Source: Diphasiastrum complanatum
Lineage: Eukaryota > Streptophyta > Lycopodiopsida > Lycopodiales > Lycopodiaceae
Assembly: GCA_029204225.1 (NCBI GenBank)
Contig: CM055111.1
Span: forward strand, 7,505,365-7,569,364
DNA length: 64,000 nt
Reading direction: 5' to 3'
The position numbers and the translations under genes were made by a program. This document shows, piece after piece, positions 1 through 11,207 of the stretch. The notes under the pieces were generated by a model. It had not been told where the DNA came from, did no database searches, and worked only from the letters and a program-made list of their open reading frames with translations. Position 1 is the stretch's first letter. Each line of letters begins with the position of its first letter.

Positions 1-468
1 TGGAGATGGTTATTGTTGTGCTAACTTGGGAACTTCTGGTGAATCTATGATCAATGTTTTGGATCCATTGGATCTTGAAGATGGATTAGTGCTACCTACT
101 AGTCAAATGGAGTCATGTGGTGCTAGATTAGTATCATGTTTGAACTCTTCTACTCATAGATTTCCAAGTCTTGGTGGCTCTTCAATGGAACTACATGGCA
201 AGTGCAAAAATGAAAAAGGTAAGAAGAGAGCTAACTTCATCAATGGAGGTGATGAAAACTCTTCTTTGGAAATGGTTGTTGCTAATGACTTATATACTCA
301 TTTGGAAAGAGATGGTTCTTTGAGCATGTTTGAAGAAAAAGTTTCGTTTGCATCTTTATGTGATAAGTACAAGAAAGTCATTTGTGCAACAAGTGATGTC
401 ACATGTATTCATAAAGAAAGTAGATCAAAAGGTTCTATCATGAGACTTGGTGAGGAATATCTCAAGTC
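1..468 (+). mobile_element. LARD-A fragment, cargo region A (truncated by window edge)
   Basis: This stretch is nearly identical to 38985-39460 of the end-to-end LARD-A element and, inverted, to 1090-1450. It carries the same coding-like sequence (phrases INVLDPLDLEDG, SQMESCGARLVSCLN, NEKGKKRANF). The reading frame stays open from the left edge to the breakpoint. The function of the encoded sequence is unknown and I recognise no domain in it. The left end runs off the window. The right end stops at a sharp junction with a copia RNase H fragment. Confidence 0.75.
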
Positions 469-785
469 TATGCAGGGTTCCAAATGCTTTCTTACAGTGA
501 TGCTAGATGGGTATCCCTCACGGACGACTGCCCTCAAGAGGATGCACCATTGCATCAGGAGCAACAATTCTCTGGGTCAGCAAGAAGCGGCCCATTGTTG
601 CTCAATCATCCTGTGAAGTAGAGTATGTTGCAGCAACAAAGATGGCCAATGAAATAATTTGGCTCAAACAGTTCCTTGACGAACCGTGTGAAACGAGAAA
701 TGAACCTCTGGTTTTGCAGATGGACAAAGTTGACGACATTTGCTACTCGTATCTTGCCATAGGATTGTGAATGCAACTGGAGCAC
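469..785 (+). pseudogene. Copia RNase H / hAT transposase chimeric fragment (left copy)
   Basis: About 260 bp match the RNase H end of a Ty1/copia polyprotein (SKKRPIVAQSSCEVEYVAA, MANEIIWLKQFLDE). The last 60 bp switch to hAT transposase sequence. The whole piece is a second copy of 20811-21150, including the same copia-to-hAT junction, so the chimera formed once and was then copied. Relative to the other copy it has lost about 14 bp inside the hAT part. It is flanked by LARD-A sequence in opposite orientations on its two sides. It is a non-functional fragment. Confidence 0.7.
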
Positions 786-1480
786 TCTTGATAGTTGCAT
801 CATAAGAAATGGAAGAATCTCGAACATTAGAAGCCATGAAAAGAATACATAGTACCTTCAACATAAGAATGATTGAAGTACTTCTTCTTGTCAAACTTGG
901 ACTTCTAATCAATGATATAGGTAATGATAATGAACCCTCACTATCATTCACAAAAGCATCATTCAAAGTACATCCTACTTTGAACACTTCACATTCATCT
1001 CTCCCTTTTGACTTGAGATCTTCCTCACCAAGTCTCATGATAGAACCTTTTGATCTACTTTCTTTATGACAAATGACTTTCTTGGACTTATCACATAAAG
1101 ATGCAAAAGAAACTTTTTCTTCATACATGCTCAAAGCACCATCTCTTTCCAAATGAGTAAATAAGTCATTAGCAACAACCATTTCCAAGAAAGAGTTTTC
1201 ATCACCTCCATTGATGAAGTTAGCTCTCTTCTTACCTTTTTCATTTTTGCACTTGCCATGTAGTTCCATTGAAGAGCCACCAAGACTTGGAAATCTATGA
1301 GTAGAAGAGTTCAAACATGATACTAATCTAGCACCACATGACTCCATTTGACTAGTAGGTAGCACTAATCCATCTTCAAGATCCAATGGATCCAAAACAT
1401 TGATCATAAATTCACCAAAAGTTCCCAAGTTAGCACAACAATAACCATCTCCAAGAAGCTCATTAGATCTCAACCCTAGA
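786..1480 (-). pseudogene. LARD-A cargo region A, minus-strand copy
   Basis: This is a long open frame following the truncated copia pre-integrase region. It shares phrases such as INVLDPLDLEDGLV, GKCKNEKGKKRAN and DGALSMYEEKVSFASL with 1-468 and 38985-39543. No known domain is recognised. It is rich in Ser, Lys and acidic residues, and I see no signal peptide or membrane segment. In an autonomous copia element this position would hold the rest of the pre-integrase domain and the integrase. Three copies of the same sequence in one window show that it travels with the element. Origin is unknown: captured host sequence, element-specific protein or decayed pol are all possible. Confidence 0.5.
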
Positions 1481-1951
1481 TCTAGCATAAGGAATATCTT
1501 TAGACTTTGCATAAGATCTACCAACCTTATTGATGCTAGGAATTGACTTTTGAAAGTTGATAGAACCACCAACATCCATTTCATTCCTCTTGTTAGACAT
1601 AACAAATGCATCAAGCTCATAAAGTCTACCTTGTCTATTACCTCTAGCAATCAAGACATCTCCCTTAGTATTGAAGCAAACATGTCCAAAAAACTTTGTC
1701 TTGTACCCTTTCTTTAACATTTGACCAACACTTAGCAAATTCCTTGAAAGTGAAGGAATGTAAAGAACACCATCAAGCCTTGCAGTCCTATTAGTAGAAA
1801 GGCAAATAGGAATTGAGCCAATACCTTTGATCATACACTCACCACCATTTGGCATGTGAACCACTTTCTTGGTTCCAACATAAGAGATCAAATAAGTAAA
1901 GAACTCCTTGTGACTAGTCATGTGTGAACTAGATCCACTATCTATCCACAT
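1463..1951 (-). pseudogene. LARD-A copia aspartic protease and start of pre-integrase region
   Basis: The frame opens with WIDSGSSSHMT, the copia-type aspartic protease active site (D-S-G, where most families have D-S/T-G-A). It continues with LYIPSLSRNLLSVGQM, the conserved end of the protease/start of the GAG-pre-integrase segment. In functional copia polyproteins this enzyme cleaves Gag-Pol in the virus-like particle. The frame is about 160 codons and stops at RSRVEI, before the zinc-binding HLRLGH-type motif expected next. The homologous frame at 38607-38978 stops at the same place, so the truncation is a family trait and not decay of one copy. Confidence 0.75.
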
Positions 1952-2651
1952 GAATCCTTGTCACTTATACTTGACATTAGACTTGAAGAACACATCATGA
2001 GAGAATCACAAGAATCTAGATCCTCATTAGAAGTACAAAAGTTGCTTTGCTTGCTACCTTCATTACTTTGCTTCTTATGACATTCATTTGCAAAATGACC
2101 TTTTCTCCCACAATAAAAGCACTTGAACTTTGACAAGACTCTTTGAATGACAAAACTTTGCACAAGGTTAGCATGTTCATCTAGCAAACCATTCAACATA
2201 ACCTGGACTATTTTACCATCTTTTATGCTTTCATCAATTCATGCTAGATCATCACTTAAGGACTTAACCCTCAAGACAAATGCATGAGCACTTTCTCCCT
2301 CTCTTTGTCTACTAGAAAATATTTGCCTCCTTCGGATCACTACCCTAGATGTTGACTTTGATTTAGAGAGATTCTTCAAGGCATTCCATGCCTCACTTGC
2401 ACTTTGACTTTTACCAACTTCCTTGAGAATATCATTGGTAACATTCATTTTAATGATATGAAGAACCCTTTTAGAATTTTTATCAAACCTTTGTTGAGCT
2501 TGAACTGTGAGTGGTTTCTCTTCATTTCCTGCAACTATGTCCATGAGTTCATTCAACTTAAGTAAGGACTCCATCCTCATTTTCCAAGTAGAGTAGTTTG
2601 ATGAACTCACCTATCATTACTTTCTAACATGATCCCACCATTGGAAGCCAT
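1942..2651 (-). pseudogene. LARD-A copia gag (UBN2-type) with zinc knuckle
   Basis: Gag sequence reads from an ATG at 2651 (MASNGGIML), through NYSTWKMRMESLL and a helical capsid-like region (SEAWNALKNL, RRQIFSSRQ), to a CX2CX4HX4C zinc knuckle (CFYCGRKGHFANEC). This is the usual copia Gag layout: nucleocapsid binding of element RNA in virus-like particles. The frame is broken just after MASNGGIML and again between 2239 and 2199. The break near the start (a stop after NDR, next to GGTGAGT) is present at the same place in the 37585 copy, so it predates the spread of the family. Confidence 0.75.
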
Positions 2652-3783
2652 GAATATAATGATTCTTCAACTTTTAGGCTCTGTCCTAATGCACCTAGCA
2701 CTCACTTTCCTCTCAACAAATGATGGATAAGGAGATCTCAAAAGTTCTAGGACCCTAAACACTTCTATCTTGAACCTGGCTGGTTTCCACACATAGAAAG
2801 GAAGATTGAAACACATGCAACACTTTGCACACACTTAGAGTGGATTACAGACTCAAACCAACCTGAACACACTCTTGCTTAAGCTTTCAAACTTTCCAGG
2901 AAGTGACCAAATCATGTTATGATGTGAAGAGTTACTTGCTTTCTTAGAAAATACACAAGACTAGGCTGCCAAGAATACCTAGAATTGAACAAACTTGATC
3001 AACATATGATCAACACACTAAGATATTGATTCAACCTGTAAAACCACATGTAAACCACACTTCTAAAAGTTTATAAACTCCAGCAAGTGATAACTACAAG
3101 CTTTAGAGGTGAATGATAGAGCACACTTAGTGAATCACAAGACTAGTTTCACTAGCTTGTCAAATCTTGGTGTTTAGATGTAGATCTAAGATCACTTCAC
3201 ATGAGAATGTTCCTCAACCTTTTAAGAACCTGAAAATACATTTGCATAATGGTTAAAAGCTTCCAGCAAATGCTCCAATCAGATTACATAAGGAGAGTTA
3301 CTTACATGCTCAACAAAGTACACCAAAATTTATGCAAAAGATTGTTGACAATCTGTTCACCCAAAAGGGGATCTTTCCTCCAAGTGAGAGCTTTGCTCAT
3401 CCTTTTGGAGAAATACAAAATCACTCAAAGAGTATTTGTCATCCACTTAAGGAGAAGGTTCATCCACTTAAGGAGAGTGTTCATCCACAAAGGAGAGTGT
3501 TCATCCACAGAAGTGGAGATTGTCAACAATACATTGTTAGTATTGAATATGCACAAGCCTCACAAGCAGCAAATGATTAGGTGTTATGATCTGATCCAAA
3601 ATGGCTTCTTCTCAACCTCTGATCTTCAATAGACCTAAAATACACTTTTGATCCACAAGTTCAACTCAACAAACACATGCTAGTAAGATTTGATCAACAA
3701 TGCAATGCATAATCATCCTAGAACTTGATCAAACATCCAAATATCACCATAAATGGAAAGCTTACTAAAAATAACAGCCAATT
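2652..3783 (-). other. LARD-A 5' leader, non-coding
   Basis: This is the leader between primer-binding site and gag, about 1.13 kb, with no credible sense ORF. It contains about four tandem copies of a ~22-bp unit (TTCATCCAC..AAGGAGAGTG type) around 3436-3515. The same leader and repeat occur inverted at 36461-37584. Long leaders in non-autonomous elements can hold packaging and dimerisation signals, but none can be identified by eye. Confidence 0.6.
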
Positions 3784-3796
3784 AGCTCTGATACCA
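3784..3796 (-). promoter_or_regulatory. Primer-binding site, tRNA-Met type
   Basis: On the minus strand it reads TGGTATCAGAGCT, the usual plant copia PBS complementary to the 3' end of initiator tRNA-Met. It lies directly next to the LTR end (…TTTTACA), as expected for first-strand priming. Confidence 0.85.
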
Positions 3797-4238
3797 TGTA
3801 AAAAAAGTGGATCTTGAATGGATCCAAACTCCTAAAATACTTGGCTAAGATATTTGCACAAAAAGCTACAAAAGCTAGAAATGGCAAAGCATCCTAATGC
3901 TACCTTTGATACACATGAACTTGACAAAGCATTCAAGAGACAAAAGAAACTAGTAAAAAGTACTGATGGCACCAGCCCTACAAGAGCAGCCTACCACTTA
4001 AGATCATACACAAAAGCTTGATGACAATACACAAAGCAATGCTCTCAATGGAGGAAGAAACTGTGACAATGATCTATTGATCTCTCTCAACAATACAATA
4101 AGTTTCTCCAACCTGTTCTCCACGAATTTCAGCCTAATATAGGTGAGAGAGATGACTCTCTCTCCTCTCTCTAGAACTTAGGACCCAATTTTAGTGCACC
4201 AGTAGCCTAAAATAGCCAATTTTGGCCTATATGTCCAA
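3797..4238 (-). repeat. LARD-A 5' LTR, 3' portion (piece 1 of 3)
   Basis: About 440 bp matching the last two thirds of the LTRs at 35795-36447 and 41542-42186, in inverted orientation. It breaks sharply after ATGTCCAA at 4238. The next piece of the same LTR resumes at 16461, so the intervening DNA is an insertion. Confidence 0.8.
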
Positions 4239-4578
4239 CACGTTTTGTAGGTCCTAGATTGCGTGTGTTGAAAACAATTCCACTATCTAAACTGTCAGCC
4301 GCAAACTAGCATAACCGTACAAGCGGCTAGTACCACGTTGATCACAGGATGAAGTGGTTAGCATCACACAGTGATGTGTGCTGATCCCACACCTAGAACA
4401 TACGTTATGAGTTCACAATCCAACCCTAGTTGCATGTGATCCGACTTCGCCAAGGCCATTCTACTTGCAACAATTTGGAATACAGTTGACTGCATACAAT
4501 TTTCACCAGCAGGGAGTTTAGGCTGTGATGCCAAGTACTACTAGAAATCTTTCATAGAGTGACAGGATAGGTCAAAGA
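4239..4578. other. Gypsy upstream region, no gene seen
   Basis: No coding sequence seen. A short stretch at about 4345-4390 (GTGGTTAGCATCAC…GTGCTGA.CCCA) has a related copy at about 13257-13300, downstream of the gypsy genes. This may mark terminal sequence of the gypsy element, but the match is too short to define LTRs. Confidence 0.3.
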
Positions 4579-4869
4579 ATGTGGTTCTGTATGAAGCCTA
4601 GGGTGAGAGTGAAAACCAGAGCCCTAAGTCGAAAGTCATTACCCTACAACCCACCAACCCTAGCATCCCGTAGAGACGGCACCTGGTACAAAGAACCAAG
4701 AAAAACTGTACATGGGTATGGTTGGATTAGGATTGAGCAGAAAAACGACCAAGTAGAGTTAGTTAGGTCGTATGCAGTATTAGTGGACGAAGGATGGATG
4801 ACCTATGGGATAATGTGGAAAAATCACAAAACGCATGTGCAACGACAGTTGATTGCTATCCGTAAGTGA
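4579..4869 (+). CDS. Small ORF upstream of gypsy gag, unknown
   Basis: A 96-codon open frame immediately before gag, overlapping its start by a few bases. The product would be basic (TRALSRKSLPYN, WKNHKTHVQRQL). No domain, signal peptide or membrane segment is recognised. Some plant Tat/Ogre-type gypsy elements carry an extra ORF before gag, so an element-encoded protein is possible, but chance openness cannot be excluded. The start codon is not secure. Confidence 0.3.
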   Translation: MWFCMKPRVRVKTRALSRKSLPYNPPTLASRRDGTWYKEPRKTVHGYGWIRIEQKNDQVELVRSYAVLVDEGWMTYGIMWKNHKTHVQRQLIAIRK

Positions 4870-6334
4870 GAACTCTATTATGCAGCAATCATTACTGTCA
4901 TCCTAGACAAGACATCATAGGTATACCAAGGAAACCTAGGTCTAATGGAGCACCGCACAGAGAGACTTCAAATCCCCAGAGAGAGCGTTTAGGGCTTAGA
5001 AGAGGCAATTGTGAGTTTCTTGTCCCACCAGTCTTAAATGATGAGTCTCACCCACCTATAATGGACTTGGATGATACGTTGGAACCTATAGAAGAACTAC
5101 CAAAACTTGAGCCAACCGACACTAGAGAACCACCGTTAGTGAACGTAACACCTGCTACTACAAAACCTATTGCCAATAGAATGGCACGACGTTTGACTAA
5201 ACCAATCGTAGTACCCCCAAAGACAGGAGGACTACCGAAGCTTAGTGGATCCACTCCTGAGTTTCATGGAGCACTGTATGAAAATGCCGAAGAGCATATT
5301 GATGCTTTTTGGACCACCTGCTTTACTAGTGCCATCACAAACCCACATCATGAAATGATGTTTTTTGCCACCACTTTATCTGGAACGGCTAGGCACTGGT
5401 ATCATAGTCTGCAGAGAGGCTCAATTCACACCATTGAGGAGTTCCATAGACTGTTCTTAATTGAGTATGCTTCCCACCGAACGGCTGATGGCCTACTGTT
5501 CACACTGACTTCCCTATAACAAGGAAGTAATGAAACCATCCGACAATATTGGCATCATTTGACAGAGTTGTCACACCAAGTGGAACCCACTGTGTTACTA
5601 CCACCCCTATTACTACTGACCTTCTTTCTGTGAGGGCTCCAGAATGACATACAAATGATTGTACGTCAGAGTAACCCCCAAACATTGGTTGAGGCAGTAG
5701 AGAAGGCAATCGTGGTAGAAGAGGCATAGATTGCGGTTGCCCATGCATCCCACGTATCGCAAGCAGTGAACAGCTTGAACCTAAGCCCGAAAACGTGCAG
5801 AGGAGGCCCAATCGCAGCTATAGGAGCACACCCCATAGTGGAACCCCGTCCCATACAGGCTATTGAACCTCGACAAGACAGGAACATGCAAACACAAGAT
5901 GCACGAAGGCTCCAAGCACAGATGCCCGATAGAGGCTATGAGAGCACAAACTCTAATGCAAAACTAGGCGATATGCGAGCCATGTTAAAAGGATACATGG
6001 ACGTGATGAGTGAGAATATGCAGACCTTAGCAACAGATGTAAATTTTCTCAAACGGCACCAAAATTTGTTGGGTCAGAGATACCCCATAGAAGGACCAAA
6101 TCCCTAGTGTGTAGACATTGTAGAGGGAATCATTTGAATCGAAACTGTTCCAACAAAGTTTGTGGGTACTGCAAGAGGCCTGGACACTTGGAGGATAGAT
6201 GTTGGGTACGTAGAGACGCATTAAACACTGGGAATAGGATGCCTGGGCCAGTGAACCATAGACCCCAGGAGGACAGAACGACGGGGCCATCAAGGCCACC
6301 TCAATACATACAACGCGGACCCAAGATTAGCTAG
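4866..6334 (+). pseudogene. Ty3/gypsy gag with double zinc knuckle (decayed)
   Basis: The frame contains the retrotransposon Gag capsid core of Ty3/gypsy elements (PKLSGSTPEFHGALYEN, ATTLSGTARHWYHSLQRG, IEEFHRLFLIEY) at about 5220-5480. A stop at 5517 and further stops near 5630 and 5730 interrupt it. After a linker with an acidic/Gln-rich segment come two zinc knuckles: CRHCRGNHLNRNC (variant spacing) and CGYCKRPGHLEDRC (canonical CX2CX4HX4C) at about 6107-6200. Gag would form the particle and bind element RNA. At least five in-frame stops show it is dead. Confidence 0.8.
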
Positions 6335-9300
6335 GTGGATAAAGGGAAGGCATGCATAGAAGATGACCGGCCACCTGTGAACTTCATCGCCGTAGAGACA
6401 CTGGAGGAACGAGCAGGAAAGAGGTTTTAGTAGTAACCCGGAGTAATCTCCAGATGGATCTACCTCCCAGGAAACCCAAGCCTACACCAAAACCACCACC
6501 GGAGCTAGATAACCCAGTGGTCATTGAGAAGCTAGTATTCGAACCTACACCCATCTACGAGGATCCACTGCCCAAAGAGCAAGGTGAGGTTAGTGTCTTG
6601 GAAGGGCATAGACATCCCAGATTCCTAGGACCGAGAAAAGAGAAAACCGGCCTAGAAACTAAGAGAACCATGACCCGACCGCGCAGGTTTAGGAAGGATA
6701 TAGACCTAAACTTGAAGAGAGGGAATATTGACGAACGTCAAGCCCTAGAGAATCTAAAATTGGAAATAGGGCTCTGGCAAGTAGTACAGTTGTCACCCAC
6801 TATTAAACGCATGATCAAATGATTGATGAGATCACCCATGACCAGAACATTGGAGCCACCTACAATAGGGAAAGTAGATGCGGATTTGTTAGATCGCTAC
6901 TGCCCTAAGGTAGATTTACTCATAGATGGCCTAGTCATTTCAGGGGCCATAGTTGATGCCGAGTCAGCAGTTAACATCATAAGTCTGGAACTTTTAGACC
7001 GCCTTGGTTTTACTCTAGAACCCGCTACCTTGACAGCCCTAAAGCTAGCCAACAACTCTGTGATCAAACCAGAGGGTGAGCTTAAGAATGTGCCCATTAC
7101 CGTGGCTAACAAGACCATTCAAGTGGACTTTTACGTCATGAGGATGTACGCCGGAAACCGAAGGTACTCTATATTGCTAGGACGGCCAACTGCACAGTCG
7201 ACATTCCCGCAGGAGTACTGATTTTTGGAAGGGATAGAGAGCATACCATAGTCAACGGTTATCCCGAGGTGCCTCAATCAGAAAGAGCACCCATACCTTC
7301 GTCTGAGTGGGAGGAGGTCACGAGTAGTGCGGACGATGATGAGTCCACTACGAGTGAAGATGAACCAAACCTGAGATCAGTACTGGACATAGAGTGGAAC
7401 ACTCCAGAAGAGCGGCCTCCCAAAGTTTGAGACGCCGATATTTGCCTGATAAACCTAGGAACCCTAGAAGAGCCCAAGAACATCAAAATAGGTGCTTCCC
7501 TAGGCATTGGAGAAAAAGAAGAATACGAACGGCTGTGTAGAAAGTACCAGCATATTTTTGCCAATCTGAAGGGGATTCCACTTGATCTAGTGACTCATAC
7601 AATACCACTGAAGGAGGGAGCCAAACCTATATGACAAAAACAACGTCGGCTACCCTACCACCTAAAGGAAGGAGTATACACTGAACTCGAGAGACTTCGA
7701 AATGCTGGACTGATATTTCCGATAGAGAACACTGAGTGGTGCTCCCCAATAGTACCTCACACCAAGAAGAACTCTACACGCATTCGCGTATGCGTGGATT
7801 ATAAGAGGTTGAACAAACAGACTAAGAAGGACTACTACCCATTGCCGTTCATAGACCAAGTCCTAGAAGAAATGGCAGAAAGAGACTAGTACTCTTTCAT
7901 GGATTGTTTCGTGGGCTATAATTAGATAGCCATAGCAGAAGATGATAAATTGAAGACTACCTTCACAACCACATTTGGGATTTTCGCTTACCACGTCATG
8001 CCCTTTGGGTTGACTAATGCCCCTGGAACCTATCAGAGGTTTATGAACAAGCACTTCAAGGATATCTTAGACGAAAACCTCAAAATTTTTATAGATGACC
8101 TCTGTGGGGCAACCATCGTCACAAAACATCTCAACATGCTAGAGAAGAATTTTTAGAAGTGCGCAACAACTTGTATAGCTTTGAATGCTAACAAGTGCCT
8201 ATTCGGAGTTCCTTATGAGGTACTGTTAGGACATGTCATTAGCAAGTACAAAATGGAAACTGATCCAGAAAAAATAGCTATGCTCCTAGCCATGATGGCA
8301 CCAACTACGGTGTCCCAACTTCAGACATTCTTAGGCTCGAGTGGTTATTACAAAAGATATGTGATGGCCTATGCCACGCATACTTACCAGATGACTGGCT
8401 TATTGAAAACCAACGTGGAGTGGACCTGGGACGAGGCATGTGAGAAGACTTTTCAAGAATTAAAAGTAGCTTTGGCTAATGCTCCAATATTGAAACCACC
8501 TATGTATGATAGGGAGTTCTTCGTTTTCACGAGCACCACTGACACGTGCATAAACTGTTGCCTGGCCCAGATTTTGGACAAAAAATATTACCCTATTATT
8601 TTTATAGGGAGAAAACTAAACAAAGCCGAACTTAATTATAGTAAGACTGAGAAAATTTGTTTGGGGATAGCTTACGCTGCCGCCAAACTAAGACATTACC
8701 TATTGCATCGAAAAGTGACTTTCTTGACCAAGAGTACTACAGTCACCTTGATGATGAATAAACTAGAACCTCCTGAGCGCTTAATGAAGTGGATAATCTC
8801 CCTTCAGGAGTTTGACTACACCCTCCAAAGCAAGCCGCCTAAACTACAGGGGTTAAACGATTGTATTTGCGAGCTAGGAGGGGTTACTAAGACAGATGAT
8901 GAGTGGGAGACTGATCACTTAAAAGAACTTTTGAAGCTAGACGTTGACACAATTCCTGAGTGGTATATAGCTTTAGCAACCTACCTATCCACACTAGAGA
9001 CACCCAACAGTATGACGACTCCAGAAAAACGAAAGCTATGTCTACAAGCCCTAAAGTTTGCTTTAATAGGGGGCACACTATACAGACGAGGTGTAGAAGG
9101 GCTGTATCGAAGATGCATCACTCCTGAAGAAGCCAAATCTATACTAGAGGAGTGTCACGATTCTGCCTGTGGGGGCCACTTTGCCGGCCAGCTCATAGGG
9201 CAAAAAATTTTGAGGGCGGGTTACTGGTGGCCGACACTATTCCAAGATGCTCATTTATATGCCCGGAACTGTGACACCTTTCAACGAGTTGACAAGATGG

Positions 9301-10205
9301 ATAATAGGGTGTGATCGTTAGTTCCAATACAAGCATGTCTCCCCTTCGAAAAATGGGGCATCAACTTTGTTGGCCCAATACACCCAGCTTCAGCTAGCCG
9401 AAAACATTATATCATAGTGGCCACTGACTATTTCACAAAGTGGGCCGAGGCACAGGCTGTGGCCAAAGACAATGCAAAAGAAACCGTCTGATTCTTACTA
9501 GAACAGGTGATAGGCCGGTTCGGTACACCCAGAGAACTCATCTCTGACAGGGGTACCCATTTCCTAAACAGAACTATCAAGGCTTTGACCGATCAGTTGA
9601 CGATCAAGCACCGGAAAAGCACACCCTACTACCCGCAAGCCAACGGTCAGGCTGAAAGCACGAACAAACAACTAGTGGGTATTCTAAGGAAAATCGTATC
9701 AGACCGACAGAGGGATTGGGACCAAAAACTATATTCGGCATTGTGGGCATATAATGCCACCTATAAGACCAGTACCAACCACACGCCCTTTTTTCTAGTG
9801 TATGGCCAAGAATGTGTACTGCCAATAGAAATAGAGATCCCATCCTTGTGGTTTGCCATGAAGCACGACCTAGGAGAGAAAGAATCAATACAACACCGAC
9901 TGGACACTTTACAAGACCTGGACGAGCACCGAATAGCTGTCCTAAATCACCAAGAAACCCACAAAAGATGCATGAAGGAGATTCATGATAGGAACATGCG
10001 CAATTATCAGTTTAGACAGGGGCAATTAGTATTGTTCTACGACGCTAGACACGAGCTGATGCCTCAAAAGTTGGAGCCACGGTGGAACGGTCCATATGTA
10101 ATAGTGAAACTGTATGAAAACAACACGGTTAAGCTAGCCAAGTTGAACGGTGAAATTTTTAAGCACCGAACCAACATAAACAAGATAAAAGCTTACCGTA
10201 GTTAA
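6335..10205 (+). pseudogene. Ty3/gypsy pol: protease, RT, RNase H, integrase (decayed)
   Basis: Order of domains: a proline-rich linker (about 6454-6820); aspartic protease with active-site region IVDAESAVNII (about 6950; the expected D-S/G-G is altered) and ILLGRP (7180); RT with VCVDYKRLN, YYPLPF, MPFGLTNAPGTYQRF and FIDDL (F-I-D-D in place of Y-x-D-D) at about 7780-8100; RNase H (about 8500-8880); integrase zinc-binding region (about 9150-9290); integrase core with D (VATDYFTKWAEA), D (SDRGTHF) and E (YPQANGQAES) at 9415-9660; and a GPY-type C-terminus (RWNGPYVI) with no chromodomain. A frameshift near 7190 and stops at 7428, 7633, 7887, 7923, 8154, 9313 and 9488 inactivate it. The lack of a chromodomain and the extra RNase H downstream suggest the Athila/Tat side of plant gypsy elements. 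Confidence 0.85.
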
Positions 10206-10353
10206 AGAGAAGCCGAAGTCACCTGTGCAGTATGTAACACCTTTTCATGTTCACCTTTTCAGGTATCGGAGTGAACGACCTAGAAGCATCACGAATACTG
10301 GGAACACTCAGAGAATCAAAAGTGGCCCTAATGACCTTGTACATATACGTTGA

Positions 10354-10860
10354 ATGGAAGGGTGCGAAAAACCAAAACAAAAATTCATAAAATCAAGAAA
10401 AATACAAAAAGATTATTGTTGGGATATGGAACTCACCCAGGAACTTGGGACATATACGTTGAAGGTAGACGGAGCCTGCAGACATTCAAATAGAGAAGGT
10501 GCCATAGGAGCAGTATTGCAAAATCCCAATGGGACTGAACTAGCCAGTATAGGAGTCCTATTAGGGAAAGGATTCACGAACAACATTGCCGAATACAAAG
10601 CCCTTCTAATCGGTCTACAAATGACCATGGGAGTTGCGCAAACTATAAGCAACCTCCGAATTATGGGGGATTCACAACTCCTAATCCGAGGTATGATTGG
10701 CGTATACCGACTCAAATGCAGGACCTTACAGGCCTATGCAATTGCCATCAACGAATACACTAGAGAGTTTTTCCACATCGAATGGATGTATATTCCATGA
10801 GCACAGAACCAACGTGCTGATAGTCTAGCAGCGATAGCCTATGACCATGATCATTACTGG
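10354..10860 (+). pseudogene. Additional RNase H (aRNH-like) downstream of integrase
   Basis: This is a second RNase H fold separate from the one in pol. The catalytic positions are visible: D in LKVDGACR (about 10460), E in NNIAEYKALLIGL (about 10585), D in RIMGDSQLL (about 10665) and D in NQRADSLAAIA (about 10815). An in-frame TGA at 10798-10800 splits the last motif, probably a decayed CGA. This type is the 'archaeal-like' RNase H known from plant Tat gypsy elements, where it would help degrade RNA-DNA hybrids in reverse transcription. In most described Tat elements it lies between RT-RNase H and integrase. Here it follows the integrase by about 150 bp. Confidence 0.75.
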
Positions 10861-11207
10861 CAATGTGAGCCAGGTAGGGTAGTCATTTCGCCCATAACCA
10901 TTGTTGCGGAGCTATGGACAATCCTAAAAGCCCAAGCATGGTATGGAGTTCGGTGGATCAGAGGTCTGATAAACCAAGTAGGTCTAGTGAATCCCCAACT
11001 CCTAGTCCAATTACATCAGTTAATGAGCCATGAACTATCTAGAACTTGTTTTAGGTCACACCATAGTAGCATAACCCATGGGTTAATGCACATGGCCTAA
11101 GTACATAGTAAAACCCTGCCCTAGCATGAACCTGATAGATACACACGGAAGGGGAGAGGGGGTGTACAGCTTAAAGATTTTTAGTACATTCAACATATTG
11201 TATATTC

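Larger units (their letters stand above)
786..4238 (-). mobile_element. LARD-A copia-type non-autonomous element, main part of the minus-strand copy
   Basis: Read on the minus strand, the order is LTR end (4238-3797), primer-binding site (3796-3784), a leader of about 1.1 kb, gag (from about 2651), protease (about 1950) and cargo region A (to 786). This is the same order as in the end-to-end copy at 35795-42186. The 3' half, including cargo region B and the 3' LTR, is missing. The missing start of its 5' LTR is found at 16461-16494 and 19423-19576, separated by later insertions. No integrase, reverse transcriptase or RNase H is present between protease and the break. Confidence 0.8.

Noticed and set aside
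3249-3632. Open frame in the LARD-A leader, also present at 36714-36986
   Set aside because: It lies antisense to the element and overlaps short tandem repeats; duplication of the leader explains its presence in both copies.
4239-4578. 5' LTR of the gypsy element
   Set aside because: Only a ~45-bp weak match to 13257-13300; no TG…CA ends, and no match to the 13383-16350 LTR.
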